This document shows, in pieces, positions 1 to 10,857 of a stretch of DNA of 64,000 nt (position 1 is its first letter; every line of letters begins with the position of its first letter). Source of the DNA: Ciona savignyi. Taxonomy: Eukaryota; Chordata; Ascidiacea; Phlebobranchia; Cionidae. The stretch is taken from assembly GCA_000149265.1 (NCBI GenBank), contig CH002036.1, positions 213,084 through 277,083 of the forward strand, written 5' to 3'. The translations under genes were made by a program, and so were the position numbers. The notes beneath the pieces were generated by a model that was not told the origin of the DNA, made no database searches, and saw nothing but the letters and a program-made list of their open reading frames with translations.

Positions 1-418
1 CATATTGCTAGATTGGAGGTTTCCTGTGGGTGAAGGGGAAAATAAAAATTGAAGTTGACTTAGAAAAGTCGAGTAAAAGTTCATTTGACGGTAGAAGTAT
101 TATTCAGAACTAATCAGTCAATTTAATATAATACGTTAATGCAATGAGCACTATATATATATATTGTTTTCTGGATTACCTAAAAACAACTGCACGTAAT
201 TGATGTTAAAATATAGTTGACACTCCCTATTTAAAGAACCATAATGTTTTTATTATACACCATGTTAAATAACATTTATTTTCGGCCTTTTTGTTTTGCG
301 ATATGTCGCGATTTTATCATAGGTTTTTATATTAATTCATTTAACTGTTTGTTTAGACACACTTCGAGTACTTTACCCAAAAGAAGAACTGGATGATGTT
401 GACACAACACGGTATTGA
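1..418 (+). CDS. 3' end of an unidentified plus-strand gene (two exons, partial)
   Basis: Two plus-strand pieces fit as the last exons of a gene entering from the left. Exon 1..29 reads ILLDWRFPV and ends with one base of a codon before a GTGAAG donor. The second exon starts at 357 after a pyrimidine-rich stretch ending TTTAG, completes that codon (Asp), and reads TLRVLYPKEELDDVDTTRY to a TGA at 416-418. The phase match across the 327-bp gap, the acidic codon-like sequence and the lack of other stops are the support. No domain is recognised. The gene would converge on the minus-strand CCP gene that starts at 3003. This could be chance: only about 29 codons are visible. Confidence 0.35.
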
Positions 419-1700
419 CTGACCCCCGCACCTCCAGCCGACAAAACGGGTCGGGGTTTCTACAGGTATTTGCTAGCTATAACCAACTTCATGTACTAAT
501 TTACAAATGACATGTTTGCACTTTTAAATTCTTTACTTACATATAATGCTTCCAGTAGCTTTTTAATGCAAGGTTTCACTTGTAAGTTTATGCAACTTTT
601 GTTTGTAGGAAGAATTATACTTTTATCAGAACATCCTTTCTCACTATACCACATTCCAACAGGAAAGTTACTTAACATGCGAATAATTCAGTTTTTGTTG
701 AAGAATATATATTTGTGCTAAAGAATTGCAATTTGCATGCTGTTAGTGACAGCTACTATGTGATCTGTAAAAGTGAGCCAACCCTGGTTGTTTCCCAATA
801 GATGAACGGATTCTTCCTGTTAGATTAATTTGTACATACAAATATATGGGATTGCGAATTTAGATTTTTGACCATAAATTTGAAATAGGGTGGCTCGCTT
901 ATTCAGTCACTTCTCAGGGATTAAAGTATTTCGAGTTAGATTTCTACAATATTACCTTCCGTTGTTGACTGCACAGTGCTAAAAATAAAAATAAACGGGT
1001 TAGAAAATGGACTTTAACACGGCCGTTCACTTACTTGAATTCGTAAATTTCCTTTACGTGAACCGTCAGACTAATGTTCACTTTAAATTAAAGTAGAGGA
1101 AAACGTGCAAAATACAATTCAAAATTTCAGATAAAACGTACTAGGAAAAAAATCACATATAACAATTCTCGCAAGACAGTATACAAAATTAAATTTCTTA
1201 GTAGCTTTTATAACAGTAAAGCAAAGGTTGTTATAAATTTTAGAAACATAAAATGCAAGGTGTAATTTTGGTAGTGCAAGAAGAGAATTTTAATTTTCTT
1301 GATAGAATGCAGTTAGTTTTGCATGCAAAGAAATAGTAAGATTTTATGGTTAAAGATTTGCTAATGAAACAGTGCAACCGCAATCTAAGCGTGTTAGTTA
1401 GTTGTTTTGGCAATGCAACCCATGCGCAGTTACCTTGTCGGGCAATCGTTGCACGACTTTTTGCACTTTTCATATATTTCAGGGTACAACTGTGGCTGAT
1501 TACATAAGGGTAAAACCCTAAATTGTTTTGTTTCACAATTCTAGGTCATGTTAGCTACCATATTTCATAGTTTACCTTCATTTAAATACTCATCCCAGTC
1601 ATACGTTTTATGTTATATCACATTTGGTAATACACTAATATCATACACAATTAATTAAAATATAGGCAATGGGGTTTGGCGCTATGATCCTAGAAAATAA
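187..1700. repeat. Diverged copy of the flank of the CCP duplication unit
   Basis: Positions 187-310 (TGCACGTAATTGATGTTAAA onwards, through the CACCATGTTAAATAA segment) resemble 41445-41560 and 42705-42820. Positions 1500-1620 (AAACCCTAAATTG, then CTTCATTTAAATACTC) resemble 41645-41715, 42900-42965 and 46735-46815. Those segments flank the right-hand CCP exons. The left-hand CCP gene therefore lies next to a decayed version of the same duplicated unit. Apart from this and the terminal exon at 357-418, I see no gene between 30 and 2158; remaining 3' exons of the CCP gene should lie here but I cannot identify them. Confidence 0.45.
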
Positions 1701-2158
1701 CATACCAAAAAAAGAATAGTAAGAATATATATCTTGATGTCATTTTAAAATGAAAATTATTATCGGAGACATTCTCTTTAACAACTCTGGCTTTGTCTTT
1801 CTCAGTATAATTAAGTTTTTTTGCGTTCTTATGGTTCTGAATATTTGGTTCGCGATATAGAGCTTTAAATGTGTTTTGCTTGCTGCGTATGTATATAAAA
1901 TGTATGAAGCTTCAAGTTAATTCCAACAGAGAAATTCTTTATACAACAAAGAATAAAAAATGGCTCTGTTGTCTCTCAGTAGTTATATCGATAGCAGATT
2001 GGTCAATCTATATGACCAATTGAAAAAACTAAAAAAAGTTAAATTTATACTGGGATTATAAATATATAATTAAAATAAATAAGTTTACCGTCAAAAAGGT
2101 TACATTTTTTGTAAATTCTTCTCCAAATTTGTAAATGATTATTAAATATGTTACTTAC

Positions 2159-2344
2159 TACGACAGTACGAGGCGTCTTCCCATTGTCCTCCCTCTACGC
2201 ACATTATCCAATCACAGCCGAAAAGATGAAAACCTTCTCTGCAGGTAGTAGAGACACGTTCATGCAATTCCCATGAGTGTTGATTCGGATTTACTCCAAC
2301 CAAAGTTGCGTTTTCTGGGTCTTGTGGGATGCCGCATCTGGTAT
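2159..2344 (-). CDS. CCP/sushi domain exon, first CCP of the leftmost secreted gene
   Basis: Complement-control-protein (sushi) domain, 62 codons, phase 1 at both ends. The translation starts TRCGIPQDPENATLVGVNPN, continues to the second Cys (STTCREGF), the third (WIMC) and the fourth (SYC), with the family Trp before the last Cys (GGQWED). The acceptor ends CAAAAG and the donor is A|GTAAGTAAC. Joined to the signal-peptide exon at 2946-3003 it reads NDTRCGIP in frame. CCP domains bind proteins or glycans in complement regulators and adhesion molecules. This copy is the most diverged of the eleven in the window (PENA for PANG, an extra Cys in LFGC). Following exons must lie left of 2159 and are not resolved. 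Confidence 0.85.
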
Positions 2345-2423
2345 CTTTTGGACATTTATATTAAAAAATATTAACTAAAATGCTTAGATAACCCACGCGC
2401 CATGTTTCTAGTGTGTGAAAGAT

Positions 2424-2520
2424 GATCGCGAGGTGATCTGACCATTGACCGTGTGTTAACCCTCTTAGTTTTTCCATTTACGGGGATAAACATGAATATC
2501 CTATCCTATTATATCCTATG
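2424..2520 (+). repeat. SINE tail fragment in the first intron
   Basis: Segment GCGAGGTGATCTGACCATTG through GGGGATAAACATGAATATCC and a degenerate TATCC tail matches the 3' two-thirds of the tRNA-derived SINE found complete at 10528-10832. It lies in the intron between the signal-peptide exon and the CCP exon. The tRNA-like head is missing. Confidence 0.7.
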
Positions 2521-2945
2521 TTTTTTTGCGAAAAGGTTTACATAGTTTGTTTCTGCAAGAAGAAACACATGGGTTTCTGGTTTAACAAGCCACGTTTTAG
2601 TTAATCTAATTTAAATACGATGTGGTGGAATGATCGTCTGTTAACCAATATTGACTTGAATGCAGTATTGGCACAACAAATCTCTAAGTTTTTTCCCCAA
2701 AAACTTGCCTTCGTTGGTTTTTGTCGTGCTTTTAATTTAAGTAACTAGACCCTTTGGGTGTACTTACTTTCGTCAGAAACATTATAGTTGTCCTGTTTTC
2801 GATAGAAGGGACAACAATACAATTAAGCTAAAACTAATCTCGTTCGATGACACAGCATGGGGAGGCGTCAGGAATAAATAAGCGAAAGCCCATAGGTAGA
2901 AAAGTCAACATAAGTATTACAAGTTGCAACGAATACTAAACCTAC

Positions 2946-3003
2946 CATTCTGAGCACTGACTACGATGACGGAGAGAAGCAGGCAACTTATTCCTCGTGT
3001 CAT
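2946..3003 (-). CDS. Signal-peptide exon, start of a CCP-domain gene
   Basis: First coding exon of a minus-strand gene. ATG at 3003-3001 opens MTRGISCLLLSVIVVSAQN: a basic start, a hydrophobic core of about ten residues and a small-residue SA cleavage region, which is a classical secretory signal peptide. The exon ends with a single G before a GTAGGT donor (phase 1), exactly the phase required by the CCP exon at 2344. A TATA box lies about 85 bp upstream of the ATG. The purine-rich GGAGG before the ATG is not meaningful in a eukaryote. The product is a secreted or membrane protein of unknown total length. Confidence 0.75.
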
Positions 3004-3084
3004 CCTCCTGCGGAAAAATATTCGATTAGTTGTCTCCACCAATCCAGCATCAAATTGAAGAATTCGGGATAATTTATTAAGAGT

Positions 3085-3095
3085 CCCTTTATATA
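3085..3095 (-). promoter_or_regulatory. TATA box of the CCP gene starting at 3003
   Basis: On the minus strand the sequence reads TATATAAAGGG. It lies 82-92 bp upstream of the ATG at 3003, which places a transcription start at roughly 3055-3065 and leaves a 5' UTR of about 55 bases. No other strong TATA sits between it and the ATG. Confidence 0.55.
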
Positions 3096-4250
3096 AATTT
3101 CTGTCAAACGCTATATGACATCTTCACCGTCCCAATTAAAAAAAAACACGACTTGTCAAAAACCAAAATTTAGGGTTTTACGCAAGGGAAATCCTCTATA
3201 ATCGTTGAACAATAATTTACTCTTTTTTCGGCATTATATGTTTTTAGATATCATACCACGCAACTTAATTGCCCAAATTTAAATTAATTGTATATGATGT
3301 TGCTCCACCGTAAATCTTTTTTCGATTTTCATGAATAAAATCAACACTACTAACCAAAAATATTAGTAACACGCAATTAGAATTGGTTAATTAAACATGA
3401 CTTACTTTTTCAAAACCCAAAAATAATAATCCAAATCTTGTTACATAAATTAACTGGACTAAATTAACTGGATTTACTGGACTAAGCTTAACTAACAGTG
3501 AAAAATATATTAAAACGTGCGTGTAAATGTTCGTTATAACTTGTAGCGTTTTTCCACAAGTTTTCACATTGACATTCTTATTATTTCTGATATATTTGTT
3601 TTTACAATTTTAATTGCAGTTATTATTAGGTGGCCCCTGCTTTGATAACTGCATTGCTTCTCGGTGTCCCCTAGTTAAACTTTCGCCTAATTTAATTTCG
3701 TATTGTTTTTTTATGTTGTTTTAACAAATAAATATGTTTAATTGATTGATGTACAAAATGTGTATAGAGGTATAGTTATTTCGCATTTTAGGGATTTTGT
3801 TGTCGATATTCTTAGTTTTCTGTTACCGAAGTGGAAAGGAAAATTTACTTTTGTAAAAATAAATTATAAGTTGTAAAAAATCAATTATAACGTAAAATTT
3901 ATTTTAAGTAAACTATCTCATTTTTCCAGGTAATCGCGGGATAATACATTAATTATATTTATTTTTATGCCCTATTACCACGTATATAGACGAATGGTTC
4001 CAATAAGGGATACATAAATAGATAAAATTATACAACATATTAAATTTATTTTCAACACCAGTTTTCAACCATTTTTTTCAGAAATCCTCATTAACTTAAT
4101 CAAATACAAACAGTAAGACAAAAATATTAAAGCATTGTCAAACCGTAATAGGTGTTAGCTAATGTGTAAAGAATATGTATTAAACACGAAATTCGTCTTT
4201 TTACGCCAAATGGGTAAACGAAAAATGTTTCAATCAAGTTTATTTATGTT
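3096..4250. other. AT-rich intergenic sequence
   Basis: No open reading frame, exon-like segment or named repeat is visible here. The base composition is strongly AT-rich with many short A and T runs. Confidence 0.5.
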
Positions 4251-4289
4251 GTTTGTATAATAACTGAAATACTTTGTTTAGAACTTATA

Positions 4290-4578
4290 GATGTCAAGTT
4301 TGGATAGGTCTCTCTCTCGCCTATTATTACCGGCCTACAGAAACAAACACTTTGTATAGGATAAACCAAGAGTGATTAGGTAACTAGATAACCTGCTTGC
4401 TTTCACTAGGTGAATAGGCAAACGGTTCGTTATACACTTTGTACAAGATATGCCAAGTTTAATGAGAATGCCAAGGAACCAGGTGGTTTCTGCATGCATA
4501 CATTTGAAGCGGAAAATTAGTAACAGTAAAAATGACGTTTATTTTTAGTGGTGGTTAACACATGGTTAACACTCTCTA
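4290..4578 (+). mobile_element. Diverged relative of the CTAG-ending element, 3' end (copy a)
   Basis: The stretch from TAGATGTCAAG through TTTCTGCATGCA to GGTTAACACTCTCTAC resembles copies at 5560-5769 and 6440-6652, which share GGTAACTAG, CGTTCGTTATACA, AGATAT(A)CCAAG and GTGGTGGTTAACA. The terminal AACACTCTCTA resembles the 3' terminus of the large element family at 14-54 kb, but here it ends CTAC instead of CTAG. No 330-bp units are attached. Confidence 0.5.
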
Positions 4579-4644
4579 CTTAAAAAAAATCCCCAGCACA
4601 AGGCACTAGGCTAAAAAATATTCCTAGCGGAAGGGATTGCCATT

Positions 4645-4760
4645 AAAATAGCACCGAAACGAGCCCGAAGGAAAGTCATATTTTGCGCGCACGTAAACAG
4701 GCTATTCTAATACATAACAAATTACATTTGGAAAAACACATTAATCAGCTTATGGGTTTT
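4645..4760 (+). repeat. Dispersed repeat, copy 1 of 3 (ACCGAAACGAGCCCGAAGG)
   Basis: The segment beginning ACCGAAACGAGCCCGAAGG and running through AACAGGCTATTCTAATACAT recurs at 5828-5925 and 7322-7440. Each copy follows one CTAG-type end, so the larger unit (end plus this segment) was amplified together. The ORF over it (4683-4871) is not conserved between copies. Confidence 0.55.
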
Positions 4761-4908
4761 TTTCTTTTGTTTGGTCCATTTTGCGGAGGAAAAGTTCATT
4801 TTGTGCACTCTGTGTATATTTTTTATCAAATCACTGACAGTAATGTCTTGTACGGCAGAAATCGACTTTAAGCAGTAATAAAGTTTGAAAAATGGTACAT
4901 GGCTATAT

Positions 4909-5235
4909 ATGTGCCAAAATCCCCAAATTAACACCATGGAATTATAATGTTCTTTAATTATAACACATTTACCAAAATCCCCAAATTAGTGTTAACAATA
5001 TGGAATTACCTACATTAGTAATATGATGATTCATTTTATGTAATTATTGCACATTTACCAAAATCCCCAAATTAGGGTTAACAATATGAAATTACCTACA
5101 TTAGTAATAAGATAATTAATTTTATTTAATTATTACACATTTACCAAAATTCCCAAATTAGGGTTAACACCATGGAATTACCTACATTAGTAAAATGTTA
5201 TTTTTTTAATTATTACACATTTACCCTTTGTTTAC
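4909..5235 (+). repeat. Local tandem repeat, unit about 60-87 bp
   Basis: The phrase AAAATCCCCAAATTA followed by (GGGT)TAACA..ATGGAATTACC recurs at about 4917, 4975, 5060 and 5147, with spacings of 58, 85 and 87 bp. Units end with ATTATAACACATTTACC. The last unit has TTCCC for TCCCC. A reduced version continues at 6040-6130. Confidence 0.65.
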
Positions 5236-5339
5236 ACATTAAGTAAAGTACCATTACGCACTGGATTAACACACGAATGTATTAAATCGACGTGAATCGC
5301 TCTAGCGGGAATTCTCCGCAGGCCAAATTCTAAATATTG

Positions 5340-5388
5340 TGTTTCCCATTCACTGGGATAAACATGAATATCCGATCCTATCCTTGAA
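5340..5388 (+). repeat. SINE tail remnant
   Basis: TTTCCCATTCACTGGGATAA and ACATGAATATCC followed by a degenerate ATCCTATCC tail match the 3' end of the SINE at 10528-10832. Only about 50 bp remain. Confidence 0.55.
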
Positions 5389-5559
5389 CAAATACCGCTA
5401 AAAAAACAAAATACAAATACATTTTTAATATTTTGATTAGTCGACCAATATTCTACCATTGATTATGTTTGGCTCTATGATATTTAAAAAAAAGGCCAAA
5501 TAAAAGCTGAATTAGTGTTTCAATGGTCTAGGGTGGTCTTCCAGGTTTAAACCATAGAT

Positions 5560-5769
5560 TTTTGCCTTAGACATACATAAAGATCGAGTTAGGTACCACC
5601 TCTAGGTAACTATAGGCAACTCGTTCGTTATACAATGTGTACAATATATACCAAGGGTAATGAGAATGTTAAGGAACCCGATTGTTTCTGCATGCAGAAA
5701 TATATAGCGGACACTAAATATGAATTTTAAATATATAGTGGTGGTTAACAAATGTTTAACACTGTCTAG
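5560..5769 (+). mobile_element. Diverged relative of the CTAG-ending element, 3' end (copy b)
   Basis: From TTTTTGCCTTAGACATACAT through TTGTTTCTGCATGCAG and GTGGTGGTTAACAAATG to a terminal AACACTGTCTAG, followed by T. This matches copy c at 6440-6652 closely. The CTAG/T junction is the same as in the main family. Confidence 0.6.
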
Positions 5770-5827
5770 TTACACATTGTGTCAGTGATTCAGTCGGGAA
5801 TAATAATTCCAAGTAGAAGGCACTAGT

Positions 5828-5925
5828 ACCACCGAAACAAGCCCGAAGGCAAGTCATATTTTGCGGCCGCTTAAACAGGCTAATCTAATACATAACAAAT
5901 TACATCTTGGAAAACACATTAATCA
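5828..5925 (+). repeat. Dispersed repeat, copy 2 of 3
   Basis: Second copy of the ACCGAAACNAGCCCGAAGG segment, ending in AATACATAACAAATTACATC. It carries a NotI-like GCGGCCGC in place of the GCGCGCACG of copy 1. Confidence 0.55.
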
Positions 5926-6439
5926 ACTATGTTTTATATTTTTCATCAAATATTTGACAGTGATGTCTTGTATGTCAGAAATTGACTTCAAACAGTAATG
6001 AAGTTTTAAAAATGGTACATGGCTGTATATGACAAAATACTATATCTAGGGTTAACACAAGAGAGTTACCTACATTTGTAAAATTTTACATATTTTTTTA
6101 ATCATAACACATTTATCCTTTGTTTACATATTACGTAAACAACTATTACGCACTGGATTAACACACGAATGCATGTAAAATTAAATTCTGATTTCTCACA
6201 TTACACTATTTCAAAAGAACCTCGCATTTTTGTATTCTTTTTGATAAAGAATAATAGCCTACTTAAAAAAAATTGAAAAAATACCGCTAAAAAAGAAAAT
6301 ATGAAAACATTTTTAATATTTTGATTAGTCGACCAACATTCGACAATTAATTATGTTTGGCTCTATGATATTTAAAAATAAGCCGATTAAAAGCTTAATT
6401 AATGTGTATAGTGCCTAGGGTGGTCTTTCAGGTTTAAAC

Positions 6440-6652
6440 GATAGATTTTGGCCTTGGAGATACATAAAGATCGAGTTAGCTACCACATTTAGGTAACTAG
6501 GCAACCCGTTCGTTATACACTTTGTACAAGATATACCAAGGGTAATGAGAATGTTAAAGAACCATATTGTTTCTGCATGTAGATATATTTAACTGACACT
6601 AAAAATGGCGTTTAATTATAGTGGTGGTTAACAAATGGTTAACACTTTCTAG
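6440..6652 (+). mobile_element. Diverged relative of the CTAG-ending element, 3' end (copy c)
   Basis: Third member of the series, ending GTGGTTAACAAATGGTTAAC then ACTTTCTAG, followed by T. The sequence after it (6660-6840) is unrelated to the sequence after copies a and b and is GC-richer; the ORF there (6639-6830, minus) overlaps the element end and shows no domain. Confidence 0.6.
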
Positions 6653-7064
6653 TTTCACCCGGTGTCAGTGAGATTCGGACCGGAAAAAATTTCCAGTAGA
6701 ACGTTTGGGCTCGCGCTTTCTTTTGTAGTTTACTGACCGGGGCGTTAGCTGAGCTTGGTTCGGTAGGTTGCCTAACGGTCTCTCGCGAGCTGCGCAGCGG
6801 AATATCTACTTTCCACAGAACGCCCACCAAATGTTATGGTGGCCACGATTTTAATGTCTAGATCTCAAACTCGAGTCTATAACTCTTGATTCACTTTAGT
6901 ATTCTGCGTCTCATTCAATATACGTTTTATTCGCAAAGCAAGTTACTTAGTACGTTACACAGCATAACGCAATTTATCTTGTCTGAAGTACGTTATTGTA
7001 GGTTATTATATTAGGTTATATTATACTTTTCAAATTTCCAGAATATATAGGGAATTTACGAAGT

Positions 7065-7290
7065 GCGAGAAGTTTACGTACGAGACGTTTCACATCTGCA
7101 CGTTTGACTAACTGTGGGGAATTAGGTGGGAAAACTATGTTAATGATTTAAACCAGATAAAATACAAAGGGCCGTGCAAGGGGATAATTACGTAGCGAGT
7201 AATAAAACGTGAGAGTCGGTAAACTTGAAACGTAAAAAAAACGACGTTAAAACTTAAAATATTTTAAACATAAATTAAAACAAATATATA
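7065..7290 (+). repeat. Dispersed repeat shared with 38590-38800
   Basis: The segment around GCACGTTTGACTAACTGTGG then GGGAAAACTATGTT resembles 38640-38690 (GCACGTATTGCTAACTGTGG). Both are followed by a similarly placed GGGGATAATTACGT / GGTGGTGATTACGT stretch and by AAACGTGAGAG-like sequence. The source element is unknown. Confidence 0.45.
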
Positions 7291-7321
7291 CTATACGAAA
7301 AGCTACAACAAACGCATTAGC

Positions 7322-7440
7322 AATAAAATAGCACCGAAACGAGCCCGAAGGCAAATCCTATTTTGCGGGCACGTAAACAGGCTAATCTAATACATAACAA
7401 ATAACATATTTGAAAAACACATTAATTAGCTATGGGGTTT
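7322..7440 (+). repeat. Dispersed repeat, copy 3 of 3
   Basis: Third copy of the ACCGAAACGAGCCCGAAGG segment. It is followed by a local duplication: ACACATTAATTAGCTATGGG occurs at about 7419 and again at 7468. Confidence 0.55.
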
Positions 7441-7619
7441 TTCTTTAGTATGGTCCATTTTGCTATAAACACATTAATTAGCTATGGGGGTTTTCTTTTG
7501 TTTGGTCTATTTTGCTATGACGTTCATTTTTGCATTTTGAGTATATTTTTCTTTTTTCATTAATTCTTTGACAGTAATGTCTTGTATGCCAGAAATTGAC
7601 TTGAGTTTTTTAAATAATA

Positions 7620-10200
7620 CATGGGTCAATATGCCAAAAATACCTATATTAGTGAAATTTCTATTAATGATTTTTTAATTATCACAAATTTACTTTTTGT
7701 TTACGCATTAAATTTACTACCTTAAAGCAATGGATTAACACATAAATATATTAAACCGACGTAAATCTCTCTAGCGAAAATATCCCCCAAGGTCAAAATT
7801 TAATTATTTTATACGCTTATACCAGATTATGATAGCCATTGCATAGAAATTTAAAAAAACTGTTTCGGAAAGAACAATCATACCTATCATTTATTTGATA
7901 AAGAATAATACTTATAAAAAGTTTAGAAAGTATCGCTAAAAAAGAATACAATTTATATAATTTAGTTAGTCGACGAACATTCAACAAAATTAGGCCAAAG
8001 TTATTTTCGGTTCTATGATATTAAAAAAAAAATTAGTATATTTCTAAACCACAGAATTTCTCAATAAAAAATCATTAACTTTGTTTTTGTAAATAATCAG
8101 ACCATTATTTTGAAAGAAGAAAAGAACAAAAAAGAAAACGAAGAAAATAAAAACATAATCATTTTTTTAACTAAACTTGTCATCATAGGCTATATAATCA
8201 ACGTGAAAAAATCAATATTTAAGCTTACTTGACACCTGCTTGTTATCTTAATAAATAAAGAAACAAATCGAATGAAAGACCGAGAATGTAAACACCTTCT
8301 TACTTTTGCAGTTCCTATAATGAAGAAAAAAGGTAAATCTGTTAGTGTAAAAACCCATTTTAATAAATTTAAAAATATGAGGTAGAATAAATAAAATTTA
8401 AATGGAAAAAAACCTTTAAATAAATAATTAACATTGTTCTTTCAAAAATATTGGCCATACGAAATACATACCTTGACCTTCTGTTCTAGTTGTTATTACA
8501 CCTGGCAGAAGAGCAATCCGGATAGAAACAATAATTCCTAGTATCACGCATTAATATTTAAATCAAACTATATTGAGCCTCAGGGCAAATCATATTTTGC
8601 GAGCACGCAAATCTACAATCCATATATATAAAGTTGATATGCGTGAAAATGCATGATTGATATTTGTCTATGTATAACCACTTGCACATTCTGAAAAATA
8701 TGTTTTACCAACTAAGGGTTCGCGCCTCTTTTTTCGTCTACATCGCCAAAGGGGACGCTTTTATTTGTTTATTTGCGTTTTGTCCTATGAAGTCATTACA
8801 GCGAGCAAAACGTTCTTGCACCGGAATTCTCGAATATTTTGACTAAGCCCTTAAGATTCGATTTTAAATTAAAAACACCACATTTAAATTAAAAACACCA
8901 CATCTTTTGCACAATTTTATTCGTATCCGCTGCATATACGTGAAACCCAATAATCTCTACATTATACAGGTCCAAATTACCGGGACAATTAATTTGGGGT
9001 CAAAACTTTTCGCTTTTCGGTCAGATCAACATTTCGGCACGAGACGAAAAAAAATTGGTCCAATAACAATATCAACCGGACAAACTGCGTTTAATGCAAT
9101 TAGCAAGTACCATTATTTTTAAACAGGTTTTGTTTGGAACGTGTGTTATTTGTGTATTATGCCAACTGTTTGAAAGTTTGTTTGGCATTAGGTGTCTACA
9201 GGAGATTTTAAAGCTTTTAGAGTGGGTTCAACAATGTGGTTTTTAAGAACGGAATTGTACAGCGGAAAAAACAGTTCGGTTAAATGAGGAATGCTGTCGG
9301 CGGTTTTACAAGATTTCCATGGTGCATGAACAGGCGTGCAAATACGGGCAAAGTGCTACAGGCGGCCACAAAACAGGTTTCCCAATTGCGTTGGAATTTG
9401 TCGCAAAGGCCCGCACACGCAAGATTGCACGGGAAAATTAACTTGAAATTCGAAAAGCTGTCGACTAACCAAAAAAAGGAAAACATATTATTAACGCTAG
9501 ATATAATGATGATTATTGTAGCAGCGCTCTAGCTTTTAAAGGAGTTTAAGCAGGGTAAGAAAAGGGGTGATCATAGGTAAGTTATTTATTAGGTATTCAC
9601 ACAGTGGCAAAGCTTAGGTAGTTATAAGTTAAGGTTTGAGAGAGCGGCTTAGCCAAGCGAGGTCCACCGAGGAATCTCTCTCTGATATTATGGAATTATA
9701 CACAGTTTATATAAGACACACAACGGTAAACACATGTTTGTACTCGAGGCTTGGCAGGTCTTAAACAGAACTCGCGGGAAACAATTCATCGACTGACCTG
9801 CCAAAACAGGAAACTAATCGCAATTTCCCATTCACTTAATATGAACACATGGCATGGCGACCTAATTGTTAAAATATACAGAAAGACAATTGTATATACG
9901 TGTGGGATTCCCACATTATAAAGAAAAATTAAAAAAAAATCATTAGGCCTACCTTCCTTTTCGTAAAATCCAATGATGATACTAAACACACAGCTTATGA
10001 TTAGACTTAAACTAATTGTAAAAAAAGGCATGTATTCCGTTAATGCTCAAGGTAGGGGCAAAAATAATACTTCTAAGGCGACAAATTGTGGGCTGTACAA
10101 AAAAATATTTGGGTAGAGGGCTATAAAACGCAGTCAACTCCACATAAAACAGTCAAAAACAAAACTTTTTCTTATGACACTACTAGGCTTTATTGTCTCG
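7620..10200. other. Intergenic stretch without recognised genes
   Basis: AT-rich sequence with no convincing exon. A 20-bp phrase (TTAAATTAAAAACACCACAT) is repeated directly at 8863-8902. A GC-richer island at 9280-9480 is open on both strands (plus 9284-9532, minus 9280-9486), but neither translation shows a domain and there is no splice or start context. Confidence 0.4.
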
Positions 10201-10208
10201 AATGGCAA

Positions 10209-10294
10209 GCGATGAGAGCGATGCGAGCGATTATTTCACGTCACGTCCTGTGTCGCCGGAGTAGAAACTTGTTCTATCGCATCGCTCTCATCGC
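10209..10294. repeat. Perfect 18-bp inverted repeat with 50-bp spacer
   Basis: Left arm GCGATGAGAGCGATGCGA (10209-10226) is the exact reverse complement of the right arm at 10277-10294. The spacer contains CACGTCACGTCCTGTG. The arms are much GC-richer than the surroundings. It may be a very short MITE or a structured RNA; no target duplication is obvious. Confidence 0.6.
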
Positions 10295-10527
10295 CGAGGT
10301 TTGGCGGGAAATCTCAGCAAATTTCGCCTGTGCAAAAATGAATCAAGAAGAAAACTTGGGACATTTCGGAATATACCAGCACGGAGAAGTTTGACTTTAG
10401 CGAAATTTTAATTAAATTTGTACAAAGATACTCGGTTTTGTTCGTTACAGAAATTCTGGATATAAAAATGATAAAATGAAAACTAATATTTGGATCAAAA
10501 TCGCTGAAACTTTAGATTAGACTGGTG

Positions 10528-10832
10528 AGGATAGGATAGGATAGGATAGGATATTCATGTTTATCCCCGTGAATGGGAAAACCAAGGGGGTTATCACGCG
10601 GGCAATCGTCAGATCACCTCGCGCCCATCGTCGGGTTACCGGAGCTATTGCAGTGTGTTGTATATGATAGACACGTTCCTTCAATTTGGTAGAACCCATT
10701 TATCCGCTGGGTTCAGGCAATGTCCGTAAAGTGCCTTGCCCAAGGACACAACCGACTAGCTAGCCACCAGTTTCGCACCTGCAACCTTTCGGTTAAAAGG
10801 CGACGCACTTAACCGCTAGACCATCGGGCCGG
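10528..10832 (-). mobile_element. tRNA-derived SINE, essentially full length
   Basis: Read on the minus strand it starts with a tRNA-like head: GATGGTCTAGCGGTTAAGTG contains an A box (TGGTCTAGCGG) and GGTTGCAGGTGCGAAAC a B box, the two internal RNA polymerase III promoter elements. The body includes CCTTGGGCAAGGCAC and GCGAGGTGATCTGACGATTG, and the 3' end is a short (TATCC)n tail. Fragments of the same family occur at 2424, 5340, 12935, 14639, 27880 and 61262. The head looks like a leader for a composite SINE and not a functional tRNA gene, because the acceptor arm does not close. Confidence 0.8.
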
Positions 10833-10857
10833 ACGAAGGACATGTGGCAATAAAAAC

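Noticed and set aside
9280-9532. Overlapping open frames on both strands in a GC-richer patch
   Set aside because: Neither has a recognised domain, start context or splice sites, and dual openness suggests composition.
10773-10832. Possible tRNA gene
   Set aside because: A and B boxes are present but the acceptor stem does not close and the sequence is the head of a SINE with other copies in the window.
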